Part shown: piece by piece, positions 46,763 to 59,277 of the stretch
How positions within the stretch are numbered: the stretch's first letter is position 1
Layout: every line of letters begins with the position of its first letter
Assembly (NCBI RefSeq): GCF_037975245.1
Contig: NC_092570.1
Location: 139,501-203,500 of the forward strand
Length of the DNA: 64,000 nt
Reading direction: 5' to 3'
Origin: Apostichopus japonicus
Lineage: Eukaryota > Echinodermata > Holothuroidea > Aspidochirotida > Stichopodidae
Made by a program: the position numbers and the translations under genes
Notes under the pieces: generated by a model
What the model was told of the DNA's origin: nothing
The model's database searches: none
Seen by the model: the letters and a program-made list of their open reading frames with translations, nothing else

Positions 46763-47720
46763 CTGCAACAATGGAGAAAAGAACCATTTCAAAGCTCTCA
46801 CCTGCAAAATTTTGTATGGGAAAGTTTAAACTACTCAAACCCAATTTCCCTTCCCTCTCAATCAACTCCCACCCCCCCCCCCCAACACCACCAGTCCCTT
46901 CTCCACGATATTGGCACTTTTGTCTTAGGAGATATTTTTTGTTGCACTTAGTAATAGCCTTATGTATATCATTATAACATGCTATCATTTCTTTGTCATT
47001 TATTGCAGAACTTGTTAATCTAAAAATCTTAGACTTCTAAAGGAACTACTCTACTAACATAAACTGCTACAGTCTTTCTTCAGTCAAGCACACAATGTTG
47101 CATATCTTCTCTTGATCTGACAGTGTTAATTTGACCATTTCAAGTCACCTATTCATCTCCCACCCTATAACTTCACCTACAGGTCACTTTAAGATAAAGT
47201 TGATAAACACATGGCAAATACACTTGTTTAACAACAAAGAGAACAGTGCAGCTTGATTGAAAAACAAAAGTGAAAGGGAGAGTTTTGTGAAACTTTCATA
47301 GTTGAAAGATATTTAATCACTTGAATGTAAGTAATTAAATTATGGAAATGATCTGTGGAAATTTAAGTAATTGACTGAACACCATATATGGCTTAAATAG
47401 TTATACCATGGTCTGCAGACATCCAAAATTGATGGCAAGATGACCAAGCAGTCAGCAATCTATAAGGCCATCAATATTTGCCCACAAATATTAAAGAAGG
47501 TTTAACACTGGTTACTGAGACTCAAATTTCAACAAGTAGGTTTACTTTCACCCTCAATGCATTTTTTTCTTTTGAGGATAATTGATTGTATAATCTGACA
47601 TACCCTACTGTCTGGGAATAATTTGGAGGGTTCAATCATCCGGTACTTTTGAGAACTTTTTAAAGAGCAATATTATTTGTGGCCATACTGATGACTATTA
47701 ACCAGGGAATGTCCACTTAC

Positions 47721-47831
47721 CTGGATTATTTCAAGGGATAAAGGAATTGAGTCTGGTATAAGCTCAGACTGACTGGTAACAACAGGGATTGATGCTAACG
47801 ATATAACAGTCACATCACTTCCATCCGTGGT
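47721..47831 (-). CDS. C2H2 zinc finger protein, coding exon 3
   Basis: Acceptor TTTTTCTCATTCAG, donor GTAAGT. The 111-nt exon encodes TTDGSDVTVISLASIPVVTS and SELIPDSIPLSLEIIQ. It is phase 0 at both ends and has the hydrophobic/acidic composition of a possible transactivation or interaction segment. No known domain. Confidence 0.8.
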
Positions 47832-49183
47832 CTGAATGAGAAAAAGAAAAAATGTGAATATATGATTTGATACAGTACATAGCTAAGAGCTTAACACTCT
47901 ACCATCACCTTCATCTGTGGCTATCATAGAATAAGAAATATCCTGAAATGGATTTTGGGAAGCATTCGACATGATATTAAACAACATATATAGATTAAAG
48001 GAGATACAAGTCCAAGCAAAAAGAAAAAAATTATGAAGGTCAAACTTAAAACAATCATATATATAAATGAGATTGAAAGTTACTTAAACAGTTTCGACAC
48101 TCTGCAAATGAAGTCTGATCAGTAAAGAGACAAGAATGGCTGAAACAAATCAGAATAATTGAAATATTTGGTGGAGAGTAAAATGGGACTAAAGGCAACA
48201 TTTTACTGCTCACTAAACTTCAAAGAAGAGAAGTAACTAGCATTGGCTTTTTATTTTTATTTACAAAATATGAAGTACAGTACAATTCAACTGTAGTTTA
48301 CCATATCTCCACAGTCAAATGACTCCATGGTTCATATTAATATCTTTATTGGATATTTTTTTTAAGTCTCTTGTAATTTAATTTAGGTATGAAATGTCTG
48401 GTTATTTAATTTCTCCTCAAGTTGTTTTCTTATACATTTTTTATTACATTAATTGCCAGTTTTGTAATGAGTCGTATATTGAGTCAGTAATTTTCAAAAA
48501 GTGAAGTGACTCCAACACTTTCCTGACATTTAAGTGAGAAACAGTATGGTGTTTGCAGTGTTATGTCTCTGGTACACTAATAAACACACCCTAAATTTGC
48601 CATTATATTGTTATCTTCATGTCAGAGTTCTTGATGTCAGGACTGCAGATGACAGTACATTACCAAATAAACTCTGTCTGCAACTTGGCCAAAACAACTA
48701 CAGTATATTAAAAACTTCAACAATGGCCTGCAACACTACCTAAACTTATTATTATTTGCATAATTAACTCTGAGCTGAAGATGTTACTGCAATGACATGG
48801 TTAGTTTAGCTGATTTACAAACTGAGAGCACTGATTTGGTAAGACAAAATACTTGAAAGCAATCGTACAAAACATTTCATTCAATAATAACACGCAAGGG
48901 AGACCTAGGTCAGAACCTGGAGAATCTTATCCTGGGCTTCCTTTGGAAGTCTCCATTTTGCTGTAAGTATTTTATGAAACTGAGAAGACACAATTCCTTA
49001 TCCCACATTTAACCAAACAACTCTAATGGACCCTGGCCCAAGGGCAATAGTGTAGCCCCCTTAATCTTAACCCCTCTTCTCTATCTCTCTTTTCTGGTCT
49101 GGTCTGGTGTGATAAGAATAGAACTAAAGAATGATGTACAATTAGCTTTTTCAACTACACTTTTCAACTACAATTTATTTTAC

Positions 49184-49641
49184 CTTTAAAGGCCCAGCAT
49201 GCCACGGCATCTCATCTGTGATTACTTCTACATTACATTCAACTTCTTGGTCCAGTTTGCCTTTCTCAGTGAGCAAGCTATGTGTTGCTATGACATCTGA
49301 TATCTGTTGCAACTCTACCTCAGTTGCCATGGTTACTGCAGGTACACAGTCTATGACCTGCAAGTCATCAATGGGAAAGTCTCTTGGTTCATTGTTGGAT
49401 TGCAAAGTCACTCCAGTTTGCAAAGAAACAGTGCTTGTGGTGGCACAGTCCTCAGCCATACCACTAACTTTACCAGTTTTGTGAGTCTTTAAGTGGGCTC
49501 TCATGCGAGCCTTCCAGGCCGTCTTAAAGAAACATAGATTGCACCTCATTCGAGTGCTTGAATGCTTCGCTGCGTGCGCTAGGAGATGTTGCTTGTTGGC
49601 AGTCTTGTAATTACACATTGAGCATGAAAATGGCTTTATAC
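49184..49641 (-). CDS. C2H2 zinc finger protein, coding exon 2: fingers 12-13 and acidic linker
   Basis: Acceptor CATTTTCCTAG, completing the glycine codon of a TGIKP linker across the junction. Two fingers follow (FSCSMCNYKTANKQHLLAHA and MRCNLCFFKTAWKARMRAHL), each C-x2-C-x12-H-x3-4-H. A long acidic stretch without fingers comes next, ending GPLK at a donor GTAAAA. Ignoring that donor gives only two more codons, VK, before a stop, so an alternative short isoform is possible. Confidence 0.88.
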
Positions 49642-49674
49642 CTAGGAAAATGAATGGTGATAATACAATTGAAT

Positions 49675-49742
49675 TGGCCAAGAGATGTTGCTTAGTGGAC
49701 ATCTGGTCATCGCAAATTAAACATGAAACTGGCTTCATAAAT
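49675..49742 (-). pseudogene. Decayed duplicate of zinc finger exon 2 start
   Basis: Directly upstream (in transcript sense) of exon 2 lies a second acceptor-like stretch (TTTTCCTGTGTAG) and a copy of finger 12: MKPVSCLICDDQMSTKQHLLANS against IKPFSCSMCNYKTANKQHLL. The two stand 100 bp apart. In the copy the first zinc-binding histidine is asparagine, the end of the finger is missing, and two extra bases after the acceptor put it out of phase, so splicing into it from exon 1 reaches a stop at the third codon. Confidence 0.75.
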
Positions 49743-50106
49743 CTACACAGGAAAATAAGTACATTTTACAGCCAGATTCAGCAAATAACTTGACCCTGTT
49801 TGGGAGCAAATCAGTAAAGCACACTATTTAGTGAGCTACTGTAAATAGGGCAATGCATTTAAAAGTAATGAAAGGAGATGATCATATAGGGACAAATGGA
49901 TGGGTTGGTCTGCAATGAGCAAGAATAACAAACCACAGCAATCTGGACGAATAGCACTTTCTGTCAGCGTTCCAATGAATTCTCACTCATTGGCAGAGTA
50001 CACTCTTACCATCTCTTACTCTTGAACATCTCTTGATAATTTTCTTTTGGGAAAGGGGGGGGGGAGGGGGCTACCCTTAAAACATACATAATAGAAATAT
50101 ACATAC

Positions 50107-51235
50107 CTGTGTGTTTTGCTATATGGACACGCATTTGTGACATATTGATTGCTGAATAATCACAGTGACCACACTTGTATGGTTTTATATCTGAATGTTT
50201 TGCCAAATGCCGCTTTAGACTGTTCTTGTAGGCTGTTTGATAACCACAGATGTCACATTTAAAAGATTTCTCAGGCATCTTCCTATCTGGCTGATGCCTG
50301 TCCAGATGTCGCTTGAGGCTGAATCGCAGAGTTGTGGTGAATGAGCACAGGTTACATTTGTAGGACTTCTCTGTCCCAGATAAATGCTTGGCTTCATGCA
50401 AAAGCAAGTGGTATCGGAATCCAGTGGAGTATGTGCAATTACCACATTTAAATTTATTTTCTGATGGATGGCTTAGCACATGAGACTCCAAATTTTGCTG
50501 ATTCTTGGTTCTGTAGTTGCAGTCCGGCATTGTGCAGTCGTACATTTTTGGTTCGGACAGATTGTGTCTCTTTATGTGTGACCTAAGGCTTTGCTTGTAA
50601 TATGTCTGAAATGAACAATGCTGGCAAATGAAGGGCTTTTGAGATCTGTGTCGTGTTTCATGAGTTGCCAAATCTTGCTTTCGTGCACACGAATAAGAAC
50701 ACTCACTGCAACTGTAAGGACGTAATTTGGTATGTTTCGAATCCACATGATGCACAAGACTAGATTTATAAATGGTACTAAAGTCGCAAAGGTCACATTT
50801 GAATGGCTTCTTGGTATGATGTTTGCATATATGTCTGCTAAGACCCTGTTTGTATGGCGTTTGATAGTCACATTTATCGCATCTATGGACTTCGCATTCC
50901 TCTAAGTCATTTATGTTAGCATGTTTCTTTAAATGGGTGCGCAAGTTATGCTTGTGTGGTGTGGAATAATCGCAGTCAGGACACTTGAATCCTTTTTGGG
51001 TCATTTCACTGTGGGATATGTTGTGAATCTTCATTTGATATTCCTTTCTGGTTTTGAAAGCACACTTGTGACATTGAAAGGTGACCATGTTTTCCTCCGA
51101 CGAAATAAACGCAGAGTTATTTTCCTTGCTGACAACAATGCTATTTTGGCGTGCCTTTTCCTCTTCTGAAACGATGGTGTTGCCAACATGCACTTCTGCC
51201 TTGGCTAAGTCTGTGGTTGGACTGTGACCTTCCAT
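50107..51235 (-). CDS. Poly-C2H2 zinc finger protein, first coding exon: fingers 1-11
   Basis: A probable nuclear DNA-binding regulator. The ATG at 51235-51233 opens MEGHSPTTDLAKAEVHVGN, about 55 residues without fingers, then eleven C2H2 fingers to the donor at 50106 (CACACAG/GTATGT). The finger style is the (Y/F)-K-C-x-x-C-x-(Y/F)-x-T type with many hydroxylated residues between the cysteines and histidines. Finger 7 is irregular, C-x4-C (YDCTMPDCNYRTKNQQ), and a longer linker (PDRKMPEK) precedes finger 10. With 49184-49641, 47721-47831 and 46694-46762 the protein has 588 residues and 13 fingers. The style recalls ZFP64/REST-like multi-finger proteins, but I cannot assign an ortholog. Confidence 0.92.
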
Positions 51236-53064
51236 ACGGAGGTGCTACTCCCCCAAAGTCCTTTTGAGAGGGGCTAAAACATATATGAAGAGTAGTAGTT
51301 TCAGTTTTCTTGTTTCCAACAATAGGAATTAACTGATGGCATTAGCTCCAAATCAGAGTGTATCCTGATGGCCATTTGCTTGATGTGTTTTGTATGTTCT
51401 GTGAAGAAAGTAAAAAAAAGTATCAGTCATTTGTGAAACCTCACGTGATTACAGAAAATCATCATTATGTATGAAAATATTGTGAAGACAAGTTTTCAAA
51501 AATTACTAAATGCAGAATAACATAAAAAGTGAATATCACAAAACATGGATCCAGTACAGGTTAAATGATATTCTTTGGGAAAACATTCATGAAAATTTAA
51601 AACTTGTTTTTATACTAGGCACGCTCAAGCCTATTTGTATTATACTGTATATCTCAAGAGGAAGAACTTTGGGTCACAAACTTAGCTGATTCAGTTAAGG
51701 GGTAATGTTCCTTCATAATTGGATCTTATGACTTAACTCACAATACGTTTGGCCCAAACCAGCTGCCTGGCATATTTTATAGGCCAGTTCTTGAGGACAG
51801 ACCTACAGAATCTTCATAACTTTTAACTTTGTCTAATTTGTGTTTTCAGGAAATCTAGGCCCGCCCCTCCCCTCCCACGGAAAGCTCTGCCTCCTTGTCA
51901 GCTTCTAACATTCCATACCAACTGTTCTGCCACAAACTGAGGGCCTAGCAATGCTCATGTTGCCAAAGGCTGTAATTTGAGCCCCAGAGTAAGCAATTTT
52001 AAACCGCAACATGCACTTTAGTTTAGCCTTCTTCGTTGCATAGTAATATGTACTCAATAGCGCAGCTAGTGTACAAACTGCTTGTGGAATGCATTTAAGT
52101 CACCCTGCAGACTCATTCTTGTCAGGCATGGGTACAGTAGTATTAAAGGCATGACTAAACAGAACACTATACTGTAGCTTTTAGTGAATAAACAGACTAA
52201 AGCAAGGCAGACATAAGAAAATATTTAAAACCAGTTCCACCTATTTAATAGTTAGGAGAACCGACATTGAAAAAACAGGATGATGAGAATAAACATGAAG
52301 GCAATGAGATTGAGATGTCCATATCACACACACAGAGGCAAGTGAAGAAAATGCAGAGACAACCCAAGTGAGTAAATTGTACAAGTTGTACTTACTGGCA
52401 ATGTTGAATGCATGGAAGCAAGCGTAGTACAACTGAACTGAAGTTCAAACCAGACTGAAATGAAGATAATTAACCAATTGATCAGAGGAGTAGAAAATGG
52501 GATTGTACTGTATGTTTCCTTGCCACCAAGCTTATAGCAATGACTCAAGCATAATTAGGAAATGCCACAGGTGGTGGATAGCTGTTCCTGTGACGAACAT
52601 GAAAAAGGCAAAAGAGAAAGTCAGGAGCCATAAAGGTTCCGCATGGCATACTGTAGGTGCGTACAACTACAGTGGAGAAGGAACTTCAAATATCTGAATA
52701 TCATTAAAAGCAGGTTGAGGAACAGGCTGGCAGAAAACAATTTAAGGCATTTAATGATAATCATAATAGAGGGGCCACAAACGTACTCTTATTTGCAAGA
52801 ATATGGTTCAAACAGAAGAAATAATCCACCCCCTACAGGTACATCTGAGAAGGGATCAATACCCTTCTACCCCTTCACAGAAACCCTGATACCAATTAAC
52901 TGTGTAACCCCCCGGTATCTTACCTGCACCTCATCAGAAAACCCTCAAACACCTCTGAAATTATAATCAATTGTCAAATGTAACTTGTTGTGGCTCTCAG
53001 TCCCACTTGTGAATTGCCTCTTCAATCGGAATTAATTTGTGATTTTTCTTTTTTACAAAAAGTG
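51236..53064. other. Upstream region of the zinc finger gene; no further coding exon seen
   Basis: A possible 5'-UTR acceptor (minus strand CTTTCTTCACAG) lies at about 51399-51410. The transcription start was not located. Confidence 0.4.
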
Positions 53065-53100
53065 GTACTAGGCCTAGCTGGCCTAGGCCTAGCCTAGTAC
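53065..53100. other. 36-bp imperfect palindrome rich in GGCCTAG
   Basis: GTACTAGGCCTAGC, TGGCCTAGGCCTAGCCTAGT AC. The ends are inverted copies (GTACTAGGC / GCCTAGTAC) and the core is made of CTAGGCC units. Function unknown. Confidence 0.6.
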
Positions 53101-54057
53101 TTGAAGAAAACTTGCCACAATTCACATTTCTCTATGTAACCGAACCTGGCTTGTCCGGAACACTTGAAAAAGATTGCCAAAGTTACATTTGGTCACTACC
53201 GTGATCAAGCCTTCGATGCACTGCATACAAATTATAATCAAACACATTCACAAAATATACGGCCTACCGTTAGTATTTCTAGTAAGGCCTAGCCAAGGCC
53301 TAATGCCATGCCTTCTGACGACTAATGTACATACCGAGGTACGTTATCACAGTACAGCAATACAGAAGCTCCCCTAACTATAACTTATCGAACCTGTAAT
53401 CTTGGATCAAACATTACGTTAATTTCAATCGTCGAAGGAACATTTTTACCCTGGTTTCAGGTCCACGCCTTCTTATGTAAGAAAGATTCTATAATTGTTT
53501 TTCTTTACATTAATTCAGTTGCATGTTCTGTAAATTAAATGAATATTGGAACTATACAGGTATCTGAAGGTTGGTTGAACAGTTTTGTAGTGATGGTAGA
53601 AGCGTTAGTAGTAGTTCCACGACTACGGTAAAATGCTTATATTTTGGCAATGTATACTGTAGGCCTAAGTGAGGTGACTATAAACCTAAGCCAAAATGAT
53701 TCTTCAGATTTTTTTTTAATAATATCCTGCTAGTATCAAATGTCTGGGCCCTCCAACTTCGGTACCTTACAAAATAGCCAAATTTTCCAAGTACTAGCCT
53801 ACAGTCAAACATAATTGGTATGATGTAACTTACACTAGTTGTAACTTGTAGGATGGTGACTTCGAAGTTCGGCCACTTAAGACTTAAAACACCCCAAAAC
53901 TAAATCTTCTGGTATAAATCATTTGTAAATATACTTCATATGGTGGGAGAATTTTGTTATAGTACGATACACGGCCAAACTTTCTTTCCTGCAAACTGTT
54001 TTCACGTTGTTTTCCAAGAAGATTCTTCGTGATTGTGGAACTGGTATTTCTTGCTAG

Positions 54058-54335
54058 AGTATTGCGAAGTTCGGACACGCAACCCACAGTGTGGCGCTGG
54101 TGATAAAATTGGTGGCGCAGTTGCTTTTTCAGTAATTATAACAGACTTCATAGATCTTCGTCATTTTATTGACAAATATGTAAGTAATTTCTTGCACACG
54201 GGTCATTTTGGAGAGAAAATAACTGTAGCTTCGTACTTTTTGGTGAAATTTGACTCTTCCTGTAGATTTTCATGGTGAAATCGTGTATTTCTTAAGGGTG
54301 GCCGATCTTCGCAGTATGCCGAACTTCGCAATACT
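54058..54335. mobile_element. Small MITE with 17-bp inverted ends
   Basis: AGTATTGCGAAGTTCGG at 54058-54074 and its exact reverse complement CCGAACTTCGCAATACT at 54319-54335. 278 bp, no coding capacity. Confidence 0.6.
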
Positions 54336-54624
54336 GACTATACTTGAAGCATGGTGGACTCATAATTGACGCACATAGTAAAGGATTTGATCAACGATAT
54401 CAAGGAAATTTCGGAAATTACTCAAAGCCGATCGTGCTAAATATGCCCGGCTGAAAGCAACGTTACCTATACGATTCGTGAAAAATAGTACCGTTACGAC
54501 ACACGTGAACGCTACAGCGTCCGCAAACTTTCAGAGATTTTGTTTATTTCAAGATATTTTTTCCTCTGGAATGAAAAAAAAATAGACACAATACAAATAT
54601 GGAGACAATATAGATTCAGCTTAG

Positions 54625-54726
54625 ATGACCCGGGAAGTGATGTTTCCGGCCATCTGAGGGGCCGTAAGATCCCAAAATTTTCTTGTACGCTTCGCGCCAA
54701 CCCATGGTGGCGCTCCGCTTAGATGG
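54625..54726 (-). repeat. Solo hairpin module fragment
   Basis: The minus strand reads CATCTAAGCGGAGCGCCACC, ATGGGTTGGCGCGAAGCGTA, CAAGAAAATTTTGGG, as inside the hAT-like transposons. Confidence 0.7.
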
Positions 54727-54739
54727 TGTACGTAACCAA

Positions 54740-56080
54740 CAGCACCAGACAATTTTCACCCGCCTAAAAAACATCTGACCTTGGCATCTCTGCAACTGTA
54801 TGCAGTTTTCATATACAGTATGTTGTTCCTCAGAAATGTAATTATTTCAAAGTATTTATTGTTCTGTGCCTACGCAATGTACAATTGAGCAGAATTTGAC
54901 CACAAAATGTCTGCCGTGTCAAGTTCTTTCATACCCTGAAATTGACACATTTGTCGATTTAAGCTAACTATAACTTTTGTGTAAGTTTACATCCAAAAAC
55001 TCTGGATGCTGTTTGCTATGCTCTGAGTCTCTAAGCTCAGACAGGTCAGGTCCTAGATAGTAGTGGTGTCATGTTGAAGTAATTTTGGTTATTTTGAGGG
55101 AGTAAGCTGTCCAAATGCAAAGTATTCATGCAAAACTGGGCCCAGGAGGATGATTAAAGCTTAAAACAAACCCACAAGCATTATCATAGATTCAAACTCA
55201 TGAAATATGTAACTCTGCCTCGTCAAAAGTTTATGTTGCCTTGCAGAGTTGCTAGTAATTGTTGAAGGTGGGTCAATTACGAAGGTGCGTCAATTATGAA
55301 GCCTTTACTATACTAAGTACTGTTTCAGAATGACACATCCCTAGTGTCAGGAGGAAGGGGGGGGGGGACAAGCGTGATCAACTGGTGCAGATTAGCAATT
55401 TTTAAACGGAAAAACATACTTTAAAATATTAATACATTGGTAAGGGTAAGAAGACAAGCAATTTACGCAGAATAACACATTGACATCTGTCTAATATGTT
55501 GGTATGTCGATATACCAGGTATACCTGGCATTTCATTCATACCCATACAGACTTTTAAAATTTTGTCATCAACGAATATATTGTACCCAAAGTACCAGGT
55601 ATATCCAAAACAAACCTTGAACACCCGGTAAAAATAATACCCAATAAAAATACCAACCCAGATAAAACACACAAACTCAAAGGAAATTCCCGCTGCTACT
55701 GTTTACATTCTGCTACTCTCTTTACATTTGAGAATAACATTTCAAAGAAAGGAATACCCCAAAGTTCCCTTTGACAGACCGCTACTTAACAAATTAAAGT
55801 CATTCCCCAGTCACGTTGTAGAATAATACCCACAATTTGCTACGTCTAATTGCTTTAAACCTTCAGTATAGCTCTTTTATAGTTCTTCTCTTACTCACAA
55901 GTACAGTTTAACAGGTTATTTTGGAAGAAGCTGATTCTGAGCAATACTTATATACCTTTTTTTTCTAGTAGTACAGGTTGTACTGTTTTCTACAATATGA
56001 ATACCAATTCTGGGCTCAACCCTCGTTAAACGTTACCTGGTGTGTTTGTTCTTATACTGTTTCTGTGCATAACAAAGAGT
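54740..56080. other. No gene recognised
   Basis: Intergenic sequence between the zinc finger and TAF6 genes. It contains several TACCAGGTATA-type palindromic stretches (about 55510-55610) that recur at 56980-57010. No exon found. Confidence 0.4.
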
Positions 56081-56645
56081 ATATTCATAGTTTCATACCT
56101 ATTTTTATACCGATTCTGGCCATTACATATCTTCATACCTGTTATTATACTGATTGTCCGCATTCATTCCTGGTCTTATGCCGATTCTGGCCATTACATA
56201 TCTTCATACCTGTTCTTATACCGATTCTCCACATTAATACCTGTTATTATACTGATTCTGGACATTACATATCTTCATCTGTTCTTATACCGATTCTGCG
56301 CATTCATAGATGTTATTATACTGATTCCAGATGGGCATTACATATGTTCATACTGTACCTGTTCTTATACCGATTCTCCACATTAATACCTGTTATTATA
56401 CTGATTCTGGACATTACATATCTTCATCTGTTCTTATACCGATTCTGCGCATTCATACCTGTTATGATACTGATTCCAGATGAGCATTACATATGTTCAT
56501 ACCTGTTCTTATACCAATTCTCCGCATTCATACGATCTGTTATTATACTGATTCTGGGCATTAGATATGTTCATACCTGTTCTTATACCGATTCTGCGCA
56601 TGACGACAAGTCTGTTATTATACTGATTCTACGCATTATACTATT
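56081..56645 (+). repeat. Degenerate ~30/60-bp tandem repeat
   Basis: Alternating units of the type CATACCTGTTCTTATACCGA TTCTGCGCATT and CTGTTATTATACTGATTCTG GACATTACATAT. The regular spacing keeps a 225-codon frame open (55978-56655), with a repetitive hydrophobic product; I do not regard it as a gene. Confidence 0.85.
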
Positions 56646-57541
56646 CAAATACTAACCTGTTACAGTAATTCCCGTACCGATTATATGCTACTGTACTGTT
56701 TGTCGTTAGACTGGGCCTAGTAGTGGAATGTACTGAACTGTTCCTTTGCATTGAAATGAAAGACACGTAAAACAACACTGATTTTTCATGCTTTATTTTC
56801 TTTTTAATCAAATGTTTAAATAAGTTGCTGCAAAAGAAAAATATATAAATGGGAAAGTGGTCATCATAAAACTGCACATACATTTGTAGGCTAGAGGCTA
56901 GTCTACTGTAAGTGTCCATAGGGTTCATGCTACTGTAGTGTTTGATAGTACAGTTATGCTGGAAGTAGCGGTTCTGCGAAATGTCTGGTATACCTGGTAA
57001 TACCAGGTATTTGTCAGCGGGTGTATGGGTATCTGTTGTTGCCTATAATACCGACACACCCGACTGTCTATAACTTATAAAGCCTGATCACATAGATCTG
57101 TTTGTTCCCTTATTGATGTATGTACAGTAAACATATCTGTTAATTGCACAATACAGCTTTATTTCTAAGCTGTTGTTTCATACTGTATGTATGTTACAAA
57201 AATATTCTCATAGTCATACTTTCCATAATCTGATGACTAATAATTTAATAATTGAGATGAATGCAATGATCAGATATTTATAAGTTAATAACTAAATGTG
57301 TGAGCTGTTGCATACATGTTTATGTACTCTTTATGTGCAAATCAAACATTTTTATTTGAAGTATTTAACCATCATAAATTATAAAGCAATAAAAGAATAT
57401 ATGATGTGTCCTTGCAGTTGTTGGCTACTAAGATTTTAGATCAAGAGTTGGCCAATTGCTTGCTGCAATAAATTGCAATTTATTAAATTGTTTTAATGTT
57501 TGTAATTTGAGATTATTTTGCAGAAACTTGCAAACAACTCA

Positions 57542-57694
57542 ATGGCTGACCCACAAAAGGAAAGGAAAGCAAGTGTCTTGTCTCACGAGTCTATGAAAGT
57601 AATCGGAGAGACTGTTGGGTTACCTACTCTCCCAGATGAAGCCTCGTATGCACTGGCAGAAGATGCCACATTCAGACTCAAGATGTTGGTTCAG
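57542..57694 (+). CDS. TAF6: TAF6 (TFIID subunit 6), first coding exon: histone fold part 1
   Basis: TAF6 is a core subunit of TFIID; its histone fold pairs with TAF9 and it helps recruit RNA polymerase II. The ATG at 57542 opens MADPQKERKASVLSHESMKV, IGETVGLPTLPDEASYALAE, DATFRLKMLVQ, ending at donor GTGAGG in phase 0. An acceptor (GATTATTTTGCAG, AG at 57522-57523) precedes it, so a 5'-UTR exon lies upstream. The S-H-E-S-M-K-V start and the helix-rich fold match TAF6 better than TAF6L. Seven coding exons are in the window (57542-57694, 58721-58807, 60011-60164, 60417-60473, 60970-61151, 62874-62939, 63411-63590), giving 293 residues; the remaining HEAT-repeat region and stop lie beyond the right edge. 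Confidence 0.95.
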
Positions 57695-58720
57695 GTGAGG
57701 TTAAGGTTATATACCGTAAATCGTGTTTCCATGAGGATTGTTCATCTCTGCAACAAAAATATACAGTTCAGCCAGCAAATTGAATTGTCATAATTTCTAT
57801 TGGTCTTTGTGAAGTAAAAAACATCACTGTTTTTAAAATATATAAAGCAAACTGAAAAAAGTACACATGTACTAATCACTGTACATGACCGTTTCAAAAG
57901 CATGCTATAAGAAAAGCTTTGTAGTAATGTCGTCTACATTTACAACAAATTCTTACATAAATGTAGCAATATATATTACTTTTTGGGGAAATTTCACACA
58001 GACCTGTTTTATAAAGCTTTGAAGATGCCACCACTTACTGTACAGTAGTGTGCATCTTTCTTTAAAATCCAAAGTTTATTTTAAAGAGGGATGTGGGAGG
58101 GGTGGGGGGGGGGCTCCCCTTAGAAGCCTCCTAGTATGCATTGTCTCACCTTTGAACCAAAGTACAGTAATATGGTCACCCTATATGACATTTAATCACC
58201 ATATCTGGTATTGAAGGGATTCAATCATGAATTGAGACAACTCTTTCCTCCTCTCAAACCTGTTCAAACAGCTAAGCAATATATTACTGCACATTATAAT
58301 GAGAATGTCAGTGTAATATTTGGAAGCCTAGTCTAACAACTAACCCACACAACTTAACATACATAACATATACTATTATGTGAGAGGTTTGAAAGCTTTT
58401 TCCCAACAGGTGAAGTACCCACAATCCTTTCTTGTGAATCTTTGAAACTCTAGCCGGGAATAATTTATTGTATAAAGTTTGTGTGTCAGTTTTGAAGCTT
58501 CTGATATTTGTCTACGCTTATAAAATACTACAGTATTGCACTGTGTGAAAACTCTGATCATACATGGTGTACTTGTATAGCAATTTGGCCTTTTGTGGTA
58601 AATATATTATGATATTGTTCCTATTGGATAAGTTATTCTCAGTCTCGGAGGTAAATTGTTGTTATACCGTACTCTCTTGCAATCTCTTCACACAAAGTTC
58701 CCCATATCTATTCATTTCAG

Positions 58721-58807
58721 GAAGCCGTCAAGTTTATGAGGAAGGCCAAGAGGAGAAAACTGTCCACCTCCGATTTTGATAGTTCTCTGCAAGATCAAAA
58801 CATTGAG
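58721..58807 (+). CDS. TAF6: TAF6 coding exon 2: histone fold part 2
   Basis: Acceptor CTATTCATTTCAG, donor GTTTGT. 29 residues: EAVKFMRKAKRRKLSTSDFD and SSLQDQNIE. This contains the basic loop K-R-R-K-L-(S/T)-T-S-D-(F/I)-D that is diagnostic of the TAF6 histone fold. Phase 0 at both ends. Confidence 0.95.
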
Positions 58808-59277
58808 GTTTGTTCATGAACTGTAAACATTACAGGTTCATACAGAAGATTTTAGGATGAGATTTTGATAGATTCTGACCCTTGCTACAGCCATGGAGGT
58901 TCTTTAGGTTTTAACCTTTGGAAAATAGAATGTCTAAACCATTCCAAAATTAAAGAAGAACAATAAGTTTTTAAAGCAGTTGCAAACTTGTATTAAATGG
59001 TAAAGGAGTACATTCAACATCTTGTACCAAAAAGAATGGACATTTGCAAACTTGATACAAATTAATAGAGCTGGCACTTAGTAAATAGTGACTTCCCTTG
59101 TTGTTCCTTAAAGTAAAACATTCAAAGAATTGAAAGAAGTTGACAGCATTAATATACTGTACAGGGAACAGTAGTTCTTGATTTAAACTTGAAAGAATAA
59201 TCCAGAGAGCAATCAAAATGTTTATTGAAGAGCCTCTTTCTTAGTCATTGCAGTATATTTATATCTGAAACATTACA

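Noticed and set aside
55978-56655. 225-codon open frame with repeated hydrophobic segments
   Set aside because: It is generated by a degenerate tandem repeat with period near a multiple of three; composition is repetitive and there is no domain or codon signal.
57518-57541. Upstream in-frame start for TAF6 (MQKLANNS)
   Set aside because: It begins at TTG inside the splice acceptor; the ATG at 57542 is the natural start.
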